This document shows positions 21,303 to 30,273 of a stretch of 64,000 bases of DNA, piece by piece (the first letter of the stretch is position 1; each line of letters begins with the position of its first letter). The DNA comes from Nocardia abscessus (GTDB lineage: Bacteria; Actinomycetota; Actinomycetes; Mycobacteriales; Mycobacteriaceae): the NCBI RefSeq assembly GCF_015477775.1, contig NZ_JADLQO010000001.1:1-64000 (forward strand), read 5' to 3'. A program made the translations under genes and the position numbers. The notes under the pieces were generated by a model that worked only from the letters and a program-made list of their open reading frames with translations, searched no databases and was not told the origin of the DNA.

Positions 21303-22376
21303 TCAGGCCAGCTGCACCGTCGCGGTGGCGCGGCCGAAGATCTTCTTTCCCGCCGCCTTCGCCACGATCGCCACGACCGCGGTCCTGCTCTCCGGATCGA
21401 CCGATTTCACCTTACCGGTGTACTCGACCTCGGCGGCCTCGTCGGTGCCCACGTAGACCGGGCTGGTGAAGCGGACGTTGTACTCCTTGACCGCGCCGGG
21501 ATCACCGAGCCAGGAGGTGACGAATCCGCCACCGAGGCCCATGGTGAGCATGCCGTGCGCCACGACGTTCTCCAGGCCGACCAGCTTCACCACCTCGTCG
21601 CTCCAGTGGATCGGGTTGGCGTCGCCGGAGACGCCCGCGTAGTTCACCAGATCGCCGCGGGTGAGCCGGACGGTCCGCGCGGGCAGCTCGTCGCCGACCG
21701 AGACCTCCTCGAAGCGAATGGCGTGCTTGGTGCGTACCGCCTCCGCCACGGGCGCGACCGGTGCGGCCGCCTGGGTCGCCGCGGGCGTGCTGCGCGGGCG
21801 ATGCCCCGGGGCCTCCTCGCCGATGCCGTGCATCAGCACGTTGCGGACGGCGGCGTTGAGGTTCGGGTCGATGTCGGCGCCGCTGCGGCCGACGAGGGTG
21901 GTGTAGGTGGTGAGTACCAGCTCGTCGTTCTGCGCGGTGACGATGTTCTTGGTGACCATGATGTCGCCGCCGAAGGCCTGGCGGAACGAATGCAGGTAGA
22001 CATCGCAGGTGAGCTGGTCGCCGACCTTGATCGGGCGATGGAACTCGAGGATCTGGTCGGTCTGCATGATCTGGCTGAGGTCGTAACCGGTGACGACCTC
22101 CTCGAACAGCTTGCGCTGGGCCAGGATCCCGACCAGGGAGATGAAGGTGACCGGCGCGAGCAGGTTGTCGTACCCGTACTCCTGCGCCACGTCCTCGTCC
22201 CAGTGCACCGGGTGGTAGTCCTGCACGGCGCGGGCGTACTCACGCACCTTCTCGCGGCCGACTTCGTAGTAGTCGTCGACGCGGTAGTGGTGACCGACCA
22301 TCGCCGCGGCGTTTCCGGCGGGGTCGAGGGCCTCGCCCGTCTGGACCGCTTCGTCTGTACCGGTGTTGATTGTCAC
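21303..22376 (-). CDS. hadAB: fused (3R)-hydroxyacyl-ACP dehydratase HadA-HadB
   Basis: About 357 residues. An N-terminal HadA-like hotdog domain (GHHYRVDDYYEVGREKVREY) is followed by an Ala/Pro linker (about 195-215) and a HadB-like MaoC hotdog domain. The latter has the hydratase motif GDANPIHWSDE, with catalytic Asp and His. It dehydrates 3-hydroxyacyl-ACP in the FAS-II elongation that makes meromycolate. Mycobacteria encode hadA, hadB and hadC separately; here A and B are one gene and no hadC is present nearby. GTG 22376 follows a TAGGTA -10-like box; GTG 22406 is possible. Confidence 0.93.
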   Translation of the reverse strand: MTINTGTDEAVQTGEALDPAGNAAAMVGHHYRVDDYYEVGREKVREYARAVQDYHPVHWDEDVAQEYGYDNLLAPVTFISLVGILAQRKLFEEVVTGYDLSQIMQTDQILEFHRPIKVGDQLTCDVYLHSFRQAFGGDIMVTKNIVTAQNDELVLTTYTTLVGRSGADIDPNLNAAVRNVLMHGIGEEAPGHRPRSTPAATQAAAPVAPVAEAVRTKHAIRFEEVSVGDELPARTVRLTRGDLVNYAGVSGDANPIHWSDEVVKLVGLENVVAHGMLTMGLGGGFVTSWLGDPGAVKEYNVRFTSPVYVGTDEAAEVEYTGKVKSVDPESRTAVVAIVAKAAGKKIFGRATATVQLA

Positions 22377-22553
22377 GGGAGGACTGTACCTATCTGACCC
22401 CGTCACCCGGAGTCTGCGGAGCGCTCACCACCGCACCCGTACCGTGAAAATGCGTCAGGGCCGGACAACTGTCCGGCCCTCGCGGTGCCACGGCCCGAGA
22501 TACCGGGATGCGACTCCCGGCGCTACACCACGCGGTAGTTCACGCGTGGGGGA

Positions 22554-22724
22554 CTAGCGGGATTCGCGGTGTGCCCGGTGTGTGCCGCAGTTCGGGCAGA
22601 ACTTCTTCAGTTCCAGCCGATCCGGGTCGTTGCGCCGATTCTTCTTGGTGATGTAGTTGCGGTGCTTGCACTGCTCGCAGGCCAAGGTGATCTTTGGCCG
22701 GACATCGGTGGACTTCGCGGCCAC
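22554..22724 (-). CDS. rpmG: 50S ribosomal protein L33
   Basis: 56 residues from GTG 22724, with AAGG 6 nt upstream. The core is [18 protein letters not shown] and [15 protein letters not shown]. The paired CxxC motifs make this a zinc-binding (C+) form. It precedes hadAB, as in mycobacteria. Confidence 0.95.
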
Positions 22725-22766
22725 GATATGCCTTCTTTCCGGTACCTGATGGTCTTGTATCGGTTG

Positions 22767-22842
22767 TGGTAGCGATGGCCGGACTTGAACCGGCGACACA
22801 ACGATTATGAGTCGTTTGCTCTACCGACTGAGCTACACCGCC
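22767..22842 (-). tRNA. tRNA-Met (anticodon CAT), elongator type
   Basis: 76 nt including an encoded CCA (22769-22767). The acceptor is GGCGGTG / CATCGCT with two G-U pairs, and the T arm is GCCGGTTCAAGTCCGGC. The paired 1-72 end argues against the initiator. Confidence 0.95.
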
Positions 22843-22918
22843 ACGGCGTCGCATTGCCATGGTGCCGAGCCCGCACTACGGGAGCGATGCCGAGTCGGTC
22901 ACCACCGGCAATCCGGCG

Positions 22919-22991
22919 AGCCCCCTAACGGAATCGAACCGTTGACCTTTTCCTTACCATGGAAACGCTCTGCCGACTGAGCTAAGGGGGC
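22919..22991 (-). tRNA. tRNA-Thr (anticodon GGT)
   Basis: 73 nt. Acceptor GCCCCCT / AGGGGGC, discriminator T, and anticodon stem TTTCC / GGAAA around ATGGTAA. No CCA is encoded. Confidence 0.96.
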
Positions 22992-23050
22992 ATGACTACT
23001 TCCGCACCGAGCTCCGAACGCTCGACCCCAGCGCGGTGAAGTCTTGAACG

Positions 23051-23080
23051 AGGTTACACACTCACCGGTCTCAGCACCAA
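23051..23080 (-). promoter_or_regulatory. candidate promoter of the tRNA-Thr / tRNA-Met / rpmG / hadAB unit
   Basis: TTGGTG (23080-23075) and TAACCT (23056-23051) lie 18 nt apart on the minus strand, 60 nt upstream of tRNA-Thr. This is a plausible vegetative promoter. Confidence 0.4.
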
Positions 23081-23389
23081 ACCGCGTGGTCAAAGGGATG
23101 TTTTCGACCGCGTTGGCGCGGCATTTTCGCAGCCCGTCCGCGACTTACCCGCCAGCAGCCGATACTTGCGACTGCGAAACGACCACCACATGAGCGTCGG
23201 GCGACGAACACACTCGATCAGCGTGCGCCGACAAAACGCGCGATGGCCGTTCTGGACACTTGTCGATCCGATCGAAGCGACGCTCGGCGAGCCCGTCGGA
23301 ATCGAAACCAACGTGACCAACGCAACCACAAGAGGGGCGAAGGACCGCCGGGCGGGGCGGGGAGGTCGGACCCCACGGGACGATACAAA
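23081..23389. other. no gene seen
   Basis: Between the tRNA-Thr promoter and the tRNA-Tyr terminator. Short open frames exist on both strands, but none has a ribosome site or a recognisable product, and the longest plus-strand one runs into tRNA-Tyr. Confidence 0.5.
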
Positions 23390-23426
23390 GCGAGCCCTGT
23401 ACGCGTTTTCTGCGTACAGGGCTCGC
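23390..23426 (-). terminator. tRNA-Tyr terminator
   Basis: GCGAGCCCTGTACGC and GCGTACAGGGCTCGC form a perfect 15-bp stem with a 7-nt loop. On the minus strand TTTGTATCG follows. It begins 14 nt after tRNA-Tyr. Confidence 0.85.
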
Positions 23427-23439
23427 CTGGTGAGCGGAG

Positions 23440-23522
23440 TGGCAGGTGTAGGATTCGAACCTACGTAGGCTTTCACCGACAGATTTACAGTCTGCTCCCA
23501 TTGGCCGCTCGGGCAACCTGCC
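23440..23522 (-). tRNA. tRNA-Tyr (anticodon GTA)
   Basis: 83-nt class II tRNA with a long variable arm. Acceptor GGCAGGT / ACCTGCC, discriminator A, anticodon stem CAGAC / ATCTG type around GTA, T arm GTAGGTTCGAATCCTAC. No CCA is encoded. Confidence 0.95.
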
Positions 23523-23696
23523 GTTCGCGCATTGTTTCGCGCGCTGAGCAGAATACATCGAACCCGCACCCTGAATGCAAACCGGCTGGCTATCGGCCGT
23601 GCGGCGCGACTACCCTCGGGTCTCCGGGTAGAACTGACGGGGGCTGGAAGCGTCCGGTTCAGCTCACCCGTCGGACCGTCAGAACAGGAGCGCAGC

Positions 23697-24188
23697 GTGG
23701 CTGATTCGTCTTTCGATGTTGTGAGCAAGGTCGACCGGCAGGAGGTCGACAACGCCCTGCATCAGGCGGAGAAGGAGCTCAACACCCGCTACGACTTCCG
23801 CGGCACCGGCGCGTCGATCGAATGGTCCGGCGAGGACAAGATCGTGCTCACCGCGGAGGCGGAGGAGCGCGTCAAGGCCGCGCTGGAGGTGTTCAAGGAG
23901 AAGCTGATCCGCCGCGACATCTCGTTGAAGGCGTTCGACGCGGGCGAGCCGGTCTCCTCCGGCAAGGTGTACAAGATCACCGGTTCGCTGGTGCAGGGCA
24001 TCGACTCCGAGCACGCGAAGAAGATCTCCAAGAAGATCCGGGACGAGGGCCCCAAGGGCGTGAAGGCGCAGATCCAGGGTGACGAGCTGCGGGTGAGCAG
24101 CAAGAAGCGCGACGATCTGCAGGCTGTCATCGCACTGTTGAAGGGCGAGGATTTCGGGATCGCGCTGCAGTTCGTCAACTACCGCTGA
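23697..24188 (+). CDS. yajQ: YajQ family nucleotide-binding protein
   Basis: 163 residues from GTG 23697, with AGGAG 6 nt upstream. It starts [20 protein letters not shown], the strongly conserved YajQ N-terminus, and ends [13 protein letters not shown]. It has two ferredoxin-like domains. Family members bind cyclic di-GMP or other nucleotides; the partner here is unknown. No gene or clear terminator is seen in 24189-24344. Confidence 0.95.
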   Translation: MADSSFDVVSKVDRQEVDNALHQAEKELNTRYDFRGTGASIEWSGEDKIVLTAEAEERVKAALEVFKEKLIRRDISLKAFDAGEPVSSGKVYKITGSLVQGIDSEHAKKISKKIRDEGPKGVKAQIQGDELRVSSKKRDDLQAVIALLKGEDFGIALQFVNYR

Positions 24189-24344
24189 CCGCAGGCACGC
24201 GGCGCGGCCGGTCGGTCGCGTTCCGTGGTCCACAGGGAGTTCTCCGCACGCTGCCGCTGATGCCATGCGGGGTCGGGCGGGTCGAGGCATGGGGCGTACT
24301 GCGAGAGCTGGAATCGTTCCCGAGGCGTCGGAGACGCCGGAGAT

Positions 24345-25226
24345 TCAGTACCGGCGCGGACCGCCCGCCATCTCCTCCAGCCGGGCGATGCGTTCGTTCA
24401 TCGACGGGTGGGTGGAGAACCAGCGGGTGACCTTCTCACCCGGACGGAACGGGTTGGCGATCATCAGATGCGACTGCGCCGCCAGCCGGGGCTCCGGCGG
24501 CAGCGGGGCGCCCTGGACGCCGCGCTCGATCTTCCGCAGCGCGGACGCGAGGGCCAGCGGGTCGCCGGTGAGCTCGGCGCCGGACTGGTCGGCCTGGAAT
24601 TCGCGCGAGCGCGAGACGGCCAGTTTGATCAAGGTCGCGGCGATCGGGCCGAGCAGCGACACCAGCAGCACGGCGAGAATGTTCGGGCCGCCGCCATTGC
24701 GGTTGCCGCCGAACATGGACATGTACATGGCCAGATTGGCCACACCGGAGATGACAGCCGCGAGCGCGCCCGCGATGGAGGAGATGAGGATGTCGCGGTT
24801 GTAGACGTGCGAGAGTTCGTGACCGAGCACGGCCCGCAATTCCCGCTCGTCGAGAATCTGCAGGATGCCGCTGGTGCAACAGACCGCGGCATGGCGGGGG
24901 TTGCGACCGGTGGCGAAGGCGTTGGGTGCGTTCGTGGGGCTGATGTACAGCCGCGGCATCGGCTGGCGCGCGGCGGTGGCCAGCTCACGCACGATCCGGT
25001 ACATGACCGGGGCCTCCAGCTCGCTGACCGGCTGCGCGTGCATCGCCTTCAACGCGATCTTGTCGCTGCTGAAGTACGCGTAGGCGTTCATGCCCACCGC
25101 GAGCACGATCGCGACGACCAGGATCGTCGGGTTACGGAACAGCGCACCGATCAGCACGATCAGGGCCGAAAGGCCCACCATCAGCCCGAAGGTCTTCAGT
25201 CCGTTCGCAAACCCGTGCCCGTGCAT
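24345..25226 (-). CDS. htpX: zinc metalloprotease HtpX
   Basis: 293 residues. Two N-terminal membrane segments (about 10-50) are followed by the zinc site HELSH (about residue 134), two more membrane segments ([15 protein letters not shown] and [13 protein letters not shown]) and [15 protein letters not shown], which supplies the third ligand. It is a membrane quality-control protease. It neighbours grcC1 as in M. tuberculosis. Confidence 0.96.
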   Translation of the reverse strand: MHGHGFANGLKTFGLMVGLSALIVLIGALFRNPTILVVAIVLAVGMNAYAYFSSDKIALKAMHAQPVSELEAPVMYRIVRELATAARQPMPRLYISPTNAPNAFATGRNPRHAAVCCTSGILQILDERELRAVLGHELSHVYNRDILISSIAGALAAVISGVANLAMYMSMFGGNRNGGGPNILAVLLVSLLGPIAATLIKLAVSRSREFQADQSGAELTGDPLALASALRKIERGVQGAPLPPEPRLAAQSHLMIANPFRPGEKVTRWFSTHPSMNERIARLEEMAGGPRRY

Positions 25227-25475
25227 ACGTCTCCCTTGCCGCTCCCCCGTTCACCGAGTCGCCTTACAGCAGCTCAACGATAGAAGCTTCAGGCAAAGTT
25301 CCGGTGAATCCCGCACCGCGACGAAACCGGCCCACGGAATTCGTCCTCGCCCGCATACGGCGAGCTTCGAGCCACTGCGACTCCGTGCATCCAGCGAGTC
25401 GCAAGCGCCTGCACACCGGACGAGGCGCATCGAACAAGTCCTACCGGCCCCGCACAGCGCGAGTCTTACGAGCGC

Positions 25476-25561
25476 GTTCGCGGCCCGGCTCGCCCACCAG
25501 TGACCGCGACGCAGTCGCTAGCGGCGGTCGCTCGGGCGCAAGCCACAGAGCGGCCGCGAAC
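25476..25561. repeat. composite palindromic repeat, copy 1
   Basis: Outer arms GTTCGCGGCC (25476-25485) and GGCCGCGAAC (25552-25561) enclose further short inverted repeats. It lies downstream of grcC1 within the htpX-grcC1 gap (25227-25591), which holds no gene. Related copies sit at 43622-43701 and 45399-45431. Confidence 0.7.
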
Positions 25562-25591
25562 CCGCCGCGCCCGCGCGGCCGAGAACACAGC

Positions 25592-26671
25592 TCATCCCAC
25601 GCGTTCGATGGTGTAGCGCACCAGCCGCTCGAGCGCGTCGTTGGCGGGGCCGCCGGGCAGCGCGGACAGCTCGGCGTAGGCGAGGTCGGCGTAGCCCTGG
25701 AGCTTCTCCTTGGCCAGTGCCATGCCACGCGAATCGGCCAGCAGGTCGATCGCCTCTTCGACCTCGTCGTCGGTTTCCAGCGGGCGGGCGAGCAGCTTGC
25801 GCAGGCGGTCGCCCTCGGCACCCTCTTCGCGCAGCGCGTACAGCACCGGCAAGGTGTGCACGCCTTCACGCAGATCGGTGCCGGGGGTCTTGCCGGACTG
25901 TTCGGAGGCGGAGGAGATGTCGATGATGTCGTCGGAGATCTGGAAGGCGGTGCCGACCGCGTCGCCGAGGCGGGCCAAGCGCTCGACGTGCTCGGGGTCC
26001 GCGCCGGAGAAGGTGCCGCCGAAACGACCGGAGGCGGCGATGAGCGAGCCGGTCTTCTCCCACACCACGCGCAGGTAGTGCTCGACCGGGTCCTGGGACT
26101 CGCGGGCGCCCATGGTCTCGCGCATCTGGCCGGTGACCAGTTCGGCGAAGGTCTCGGCGATGATGCGCACCGCGTCGGGACCGAGGGTGGAGGTGAGCCG
26201 GGACGCGTGCGCGAACAGGTAGTCGCCCGCGAGGATGGCGATGTTGTTGCCCCACCGCGAGTTGACGCTCGGGGCGCCGCGCCGCATCGGGGCCTCGTCC
26301 ATCACGTCGTCGTGGTACAGCGTGGCCAGGTGCACGAGCTCGACCACGGTGCCCGCGGTGACGAGGGCGGGATCGGTGGGCCGCGGGCCGAGCTGCCCGG
26401 TGAGGATGGTGAACAGCGGACGGAATCGCTTTCCGCCGGCCTTGGCCAGGTGCAGCGCGGCTTCCTGGAGGAATTCCGCACCGTCGGACAGCTCGTCGAC
26501 CAGGAGTTTCTCCACCTGGGCCAAGCCGGAGCGCACCGTGTCGGCTAGCCCGATGTCGCCGAGGTCGACCCCGGCCACGACCGTGCTCACGTCGCCTCCG
26601 GCTCCGCCGTGCCCGCCGTGCGCCGTGTCCATGATTCGCTCGCCGCGCTCGCTCATGGCCGATGTGCTCAT
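25592..26671 (-). CDS. grcC1: polyprenyl diphosphate synthase (menaquinone side chain)
   Basis: About 359 residues. The first Asp-rich motif is LYHDDVMDEA (about 120) and the second is ISDDIIDISS (about 250); GGKRFRP binds pyrophosphate. It makes the long prenyl chain for MenA. The residues before DDxxD are small, as in long-chain enzymes. ATG 26671 has GGGAG upstream. Conserved sequence begins only at GTG 26605 or so (VSTVVAGVDLGD); the stretch before it contains MSERGERIMDTAHGG, related to the leader ORF family. Confidence 0.93.
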   Translation of the reverse strand: MSTSAMSERGERIMDTAHGGHGGAGGDVSTVVAGVDLGDIGLADTVRSGLAQVEKLLVDELSDGAEFLQEAALHLAKAGGKRFRPLFTILTGQLGPRPTDPALVTAGTVVELVHLATLYHDDVMDEAPMRRGAPSVNSRWGNNIAILAGDYLFAHASRLTSTLGPDAVRIIAETFAELVTGQMRETMGARESQDPVEHYLRVVWEKTGSLIAASGRFGGTFSGADPEHVERLARLGDAVGTAFQISDDIIDISSASEQSGKTPGTDLREGVHTLPVLYALREEGAEGDRLRKLLARPLETDDEVEEAIDLLADSRGMALAKEKLQGYADLAYAELSALPGGPANDALERLVRYTIERVG

Positions 26672-26846
26672 TTCTTCTCCCAGCGATGCGTCCGACCCCA
26701 CGGTAGAGAACCTAGCGTGTCCCCGTCGGATGGCCCATGAACACCGTCACTCTGTGGATATTCGGTCACGGTCGCATCGCCTCGCTCGTACTCGTCCGTG
26801 ACGCGCGCGTGACCGCCGTCGACATGGGCGAGACGGCCCTGCGAGT

Positions 26847-28124
26847 ATGGACCGCATGGGTTCACCGGAAGCGAGTCCCGCGAGCGACCAGGACGCGTTG
26901 CCCAGCCGGGCCGAGGTGCTGGTCGTCGGCGCGGGCCCGGCCGGATCGGCGTCGGCAGCCTGGGCGGCGCGGGCGGGACGAGACGTGGTGCTCGTCGATT
27001 CCGCCGTCTTTCCCAGGGACAAGACCTGCGGTGACGGGCTGACCCCGCGCGCGACCGCCGAACTCGAGCAGCTCGGCCTCGGCGAGTGGGTGCGCGCGCA
27101 CATCGTCAACCACGGCCTCCGGATGACCGGCTTCGGCCGCGAGGCGCTGCTGAGCTGGCCGGGCGGTTCCTTCCCGACTTACGGGAGCGCGGTTCCCCGA
27201 ACCGAACTCGACGACAAGCTGCGCGAGACGGCGGTGAAGTCCGGCGCGCGCATGGTGGACGGTACGAAGGTGGTCGATGTCACCCGCGAGGGTGACCGGG
27301 TCACCGGTGTGACGGTGCGAACGGCCGACGGTACGCGGACGATCGCGTGCCGCACGCTGGTGGTCGCCGACGGAGTGCGTTCGCCGGTCGGGCGGCTGCT
27401 CGGCCGCACCTGGCATCGGCAGTACGCCTACGGCACCGCCGCGCGCGCCTACATCAAGTCCGGCCGCAGCGACGACCAGTGGATCACTTCGCATCTGGAG
27501 CTGCGCGACGCCGCAGGTGAGCTGGTTCCCGGTTACGGCTGGGTGTTCCCGCTCGGCAATGGTGAGGTCAACATCGGCGTCGGGTCGCTGGCCACGGAGC
27601 GGCGGCCCTCGCATATCGCGTTGAAACCGCTGCTCGCGCACTACACGGCGCTGCGCAGGGAGGAATGGCAGTTCGAGGGCTCGCTGCGCGCGGTGGCCTC
27701 GGCGCTGCTCCCGATGGGCGGCGCGGTGTCGAACGTCGCCGGACGCAACTGGGTGCTGATCGGTGACGCCGCGGGCTGTGTGAACCCGCTCAACGGCGAA
27801 GGCATCGACTACGGCTTGGAGGGCGGTCACCTGCTGGCCGATCTGCTGGACGAGCCCGACCTCACCGAGATCTGGCCGCAGGTGCTGCGCGCCCGCTACG
27901 GACGCACGTTCTCCGTCGCCCGGCGGATCGCGGGCCTGGCCACCCATCCGCGCATGGTGCCGCTGGGCGGTCCCCCGGTGATGCGTTCGAAGTACTTGCA
28001 GCGCACGGCCGTCCGGGTGATGGGCAACCTGGTGACCGACGAGGACGTCGACTTGACCGCGCGGGCGTGGCGGATCGCGGGCCGGACGTCGATGCGCCTC
28101 GATGAACGTCCGCCGTTCGCTTAG
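26847..28124 (+). CDS. menJ: menaquinone reductase, geranylgeranyl reductase family
   Basis: 425 residues. The FAD Rossmann motif is VVGAGPAGSASAAW (about 26-39), then CGDGLTPRATAEL, and GDAAGCVNPLNGEGIDYGLE (about 310-329) is the second FAD motif. It saturates one isoprene unit of menaquinone. It is divergent from grcC1, as in the Rv0561c/Rv0562 pair. A second in-frame ATG lies three codons in. 26702-26846 is the shared promoter region. Confidence 0.94.
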   Translation: MDRMGSPEASPASDQDALPSRAEVLVVGAGPAGSASAAWAARAGRDVVLVDSAVFPRDKTCGDGLTPRATAELEQLGLGEWVRAHIVNHGLRMTGFGREALLSWPGGSFPTYGSAVPRTELDDKLRETAVKSGARMVDGTKVVDVTREGDRVTGVTVRTADGTRTIACRTLVVADGVRSPVGRLLGRTWHRQYAYGTAARAYIKSGRSDDQWITSHLELRDAAGELVPGYGWVFPLGNGEVNIGVGSLATERRPSHIALKPLLAHYTALRREEWQFEGSLRAVASALLPMGGAVSNVAGRNWVLIGDAAGCVNPLNGEGIDYGLEGGHLLADLLDEPDLTEIWPQVLRARYGRTFSVARRIAGLATHPRMVPLGGPPVMRSKYLQRTAVRVMGNLVTDEDVDLTARAWRIAGRTSMRLDERPPFA

Positions 28125-28140
28125 GGAGGGTGACGGCGCG

Positions 28141-28569
28141 ATGGGCGAACAACGAGCGCGCGGATTGCCCGCGCTGTATCTGCTCCCGCATCTGCGCCGA
28201 GCCAGAGACCTCGCCGACCGGCACTACGCCGACCCGCTGAATCTGGACGAGCTGGCCGCGGCCGCCGGGGTGTCCAAATACCACTTCCTGCGCGCGTTCG
28301 CCGCGGTCTACGGCCTGACCCCCGCCGCATACCTGGCCGAGCGGCGCATCGAACGCGCGCAGGATCTGCTGCGGGCGACCAACCTCACGGTCACCGAGGT
28401 GTGCATGCTGGTCGGCTACAGCAGCCTCGGCTCGTTCAGCAGCAAGTTCCGCCAGCTGGTCGGGGTCACGCCGTCGCAGTACCAGGGGAAATTCGCGGAC
28501 GGCGCGCCGCGCATCCCCGGTTGTTTCGTCTTCATGCACGGGCTGTCGGACCGCGAACCGCCCAGCTGA
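28141..28569 (+). CDS. AraC-family regulator, DNA-binding domain only
   Basis: 142 residues. It is almost wholly an AraC/XylS double helix-turn-helix: NLDELAAAAGVSKYHFLRAF, then VTEVCMLVGYSSLGSFSSKF and GVTPSQYQ. There is no effector domain. ATG 28141 with GGGAGG 11 nt upstream; it begins 17 nt after menJ. The VOC gene follows closely and is the likely target. Confidence 0.9.
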   Translation: MGEQRARGLPALYLLPHLRRARDLADRHYADPLNLDELAAAAGVSKYHFLRAFAAVYGLTPAAYLAERRIERAQDLLRATNLTVTEVCMLVGYSSLGSFSSKFRQLVGVTPSQYQGKFADGAPRIPGCFVFMHGLSDREPPS

Positions 28570-28626
28570 GCGAACGGCGCAATTTCGGAGAAGCCCGCGG
28601 ACCGGCGTCGGCCATAGCCTGGCCGC

Positions 28627-29064
28627 ATGACGACGATTACGAACGTTTCCCTGGTCACGATCTACGTCACCGACCAGACCGCGGCCAAGCAGTGGTACAT
28701 CGACAAGCTCGGGTTCGTCGAGACCAGCGACGTCACCATGGGCGACAACGGTTTCCGCTGGGTCACCGTCGCGCATCCCGCCCACCCCGAGCTGGAGATC
28801 ACGCTGATGCTCCCGGGCCCGCCGCTGGACGAGAACTACGCCGAGGCCGTCCGGCGCGCGCTGGCCAACGGCACGCACGGCTCACTCGGCCTGCGGACCG
28901 AGAACTGCCAGAAGACCTTCGAGGAGCTCACCGCCAAGGGGGTGGAGTTCGTGCAGCCGCCCGCCGAACGGCCCTACGGGACCGAGGCGGTCATCCGGGA
29001 CAATTCCGGGAACTGGCTGGTCCTGGTGGAGCGGAAGGAGTACTCGCCGCAGGATTTCGCCTAG
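28627..29064 (+). CDS. VOC-family (glyoxalase/bleomycin resistance-like) protein
   Basis: 145 residues. A vicinal-oxygen-chelate fold with two beta-alpha-beta-beta-beta modules: VSLVTIYVTDQTAAKQWYID and then GTEAVIRDNSGNWLVLVE. It may be a metal-dependent lyase, dioxygenase or binding protein; the substrate is unknown. It lies 57 nt after the AraC gene, forming a small regulator/target unit. Confidence 0.88.
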   Translation: MTTITNVSLVTIYVTDQTAAKQWYIDKLGFVETSDVTMGDNGFRWVTVAHPAHPELEITLMLPGPPLDENYAEAVRRALANGTHGSLGLRTENCQKTFEELTAKGVEFVQPPAERPYGTEAVIRDNSGNWLVLVERKEYSPQDFA

Positions 29065-29109
29065 GACGCGGCGGCGTTGCCCCGGCGCCAACCGGGGCAA
29101 CGCGCCTGC

Positions 29110-29616
29110 TCAGGCGGTCGGCTTCGCCGACAGCCACTCCTCGATGAATTTGCGCTCGCTGTTGAGCACCCGATGGTGCAGCTGTTCGGCGAGCGGCTCG
29201 ATCGCGCCGCCGACCAGGGGTACCTTCACCTGCACGGTGCCCACAACCTCGAGTTCGGAACCCTCGGCGGTGGAACGGATCTCGTAGGCCCCGGACATCG
29301 CGGTGTTGATGCCACCGGTGCTCGCTTCGAAGCTGCCCTTGGCGACCTCGCCGACCAGCGGCTGCCAGTTGTCGGTGCGGGAGAAGGTGAGCTCGCTCTT
29401 GAGCACCTTGCGGACCAGGGTGGGTACCTTGTCTTCCGCGGCCTTTTCGGTCATATGGATACGAATGGTGCCCGCGCCGTCGGGATGGGACAGGTCCAGC
29501 GTCGCGGTCGGGGCGTCGGCGAAACGGGCCCGCCAGACGTCGTCGGTGGTGAGTGCCCGGTGGAGATCTTCGACCGGGACGGTGTAAGGCACGGTGAAGC
29601 TGAATTTTCGGGACAT
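29110..29616 (-). CDS. DUF2505 family protein
   Basis: 168 residues starting MSRKFSFTVPYTVPVEDLHR, the conserved start of actinobacterial DUF2505 proteins, which have a START/polyketide-cyclase-like fold. It ends ERKFIEEWLSAKPTA. There is no signal peptide. It may bind a lipid or other hydrophobic ligand; the role is unknown. The frame stays open far upstream, but conservation starts at ATG 29616. Confidence 0.85.
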   Translation of the reverse strand: MSRKFSFTVPYTVPVEDLHRALTTDDVWRARFADAPTATLDLSHPDGAGTIRIHMTEKAAEDKVPTLVRKVLKSELTFSRTDNWQPLVGEVAKGSFEASTGGINTAMSGAYEIRSTAEGSELEVVGTVQVKVPLVGGAIEPLAEQLHHRVLNSERKFIEEWLSAKPTA

Positions 29617-29649
29617 GGCCGCCACCGTATCCGAGCCGCTGGGTAGCCT

Positions 29650-30129
29650 GTGGCGGTGTCGGAAACCAGTCAGTCCAGCGGGCGGCCGATCCGCCTGCGG
29701 CGGGCCGGGATCGGAGTGCTGATCGCCGCGACGGCGGTGAGCGTGCTCGTCGGCCTGCTGGTGCTGGCCGCGTGGCGCAACGACTATCTGATCAGCTCCG
29801 ACAAGGGCAGCACCACGGCCGAGGTGCTCTCGGCGGGGCGGCTGCGCTCGGCGGTCATGTACGTCACACCGGACGGCGAGACGCACAACCCGAAGGTCGG
29901 CGTCCTGTATCCGACCAATCTGACCGCGGGTGAGCGGATTCGCGTGGAATACAGCCGCAGCGATCCCGACCTGGTGCGCGTGGAAGGCCGGGACGTGCGC
30001 GTGGCCATTCCGCCCGCGTTGTCGGTCATCGTGGTGGTGTGGCTGCTCGCGCTGCCCACGCTGTGGTTGCTCTCCCGCGCGAACAGACGCGCAACCGCGC
30101 CGGTAGGCCGGCCCGCTCCGCAGGGCTGA
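29650..30129 (+). CDS. DUF3592-type membrane protein
   Basis: About 159 residues. It has two membrane helices (GVLIAATAVSVLVGLLVLAAW and ALSVIVVVWLLALPTLWLL) flanking an extracytoplasmic beta domain with YPTNLTAGERIRVEYSRSDPDLVRV, typical of DUF3592. GTG 29650 or GTG 29656 could be the start. It precedes the MgtA-like gene, as Rv0556 does Rv0557. Confidence 0.8.
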   Translation: MAVSETSQSSGRPIRLRRAGIGVLIAATAVSVLVGLLVLAAWRNDYLISSDKGSTTAEVLSAGRLRSAVMYVTPDGETHNPKVGVLYPTNLTAGERIRVEYSRSDPDLVRVEGRDVRVAIPPALSVIVVVWLLALPTLWLLSRANRRATAPVGRPAPQG

Positions 30130-30273
30130 ATTCCCCATTCGCCTTCCTCATCCGCGCGGGAGTCGTCGAACAGCCCGGTCTGCCGCCGCGCGCCCCCGAC
30201 AGTTCGCCGGATCTTTCCATGTCCTTCACTTCGGCGTGAGGACGCGGCGCGGTGCGCCGTTCAGGCTGGGAGC

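Noticed and set aside
23166..23468. Possible 100-codon plus-strand gene
   Set aside because: It runs into tRNA-Tyr and through its terminator and has no recognisable product.
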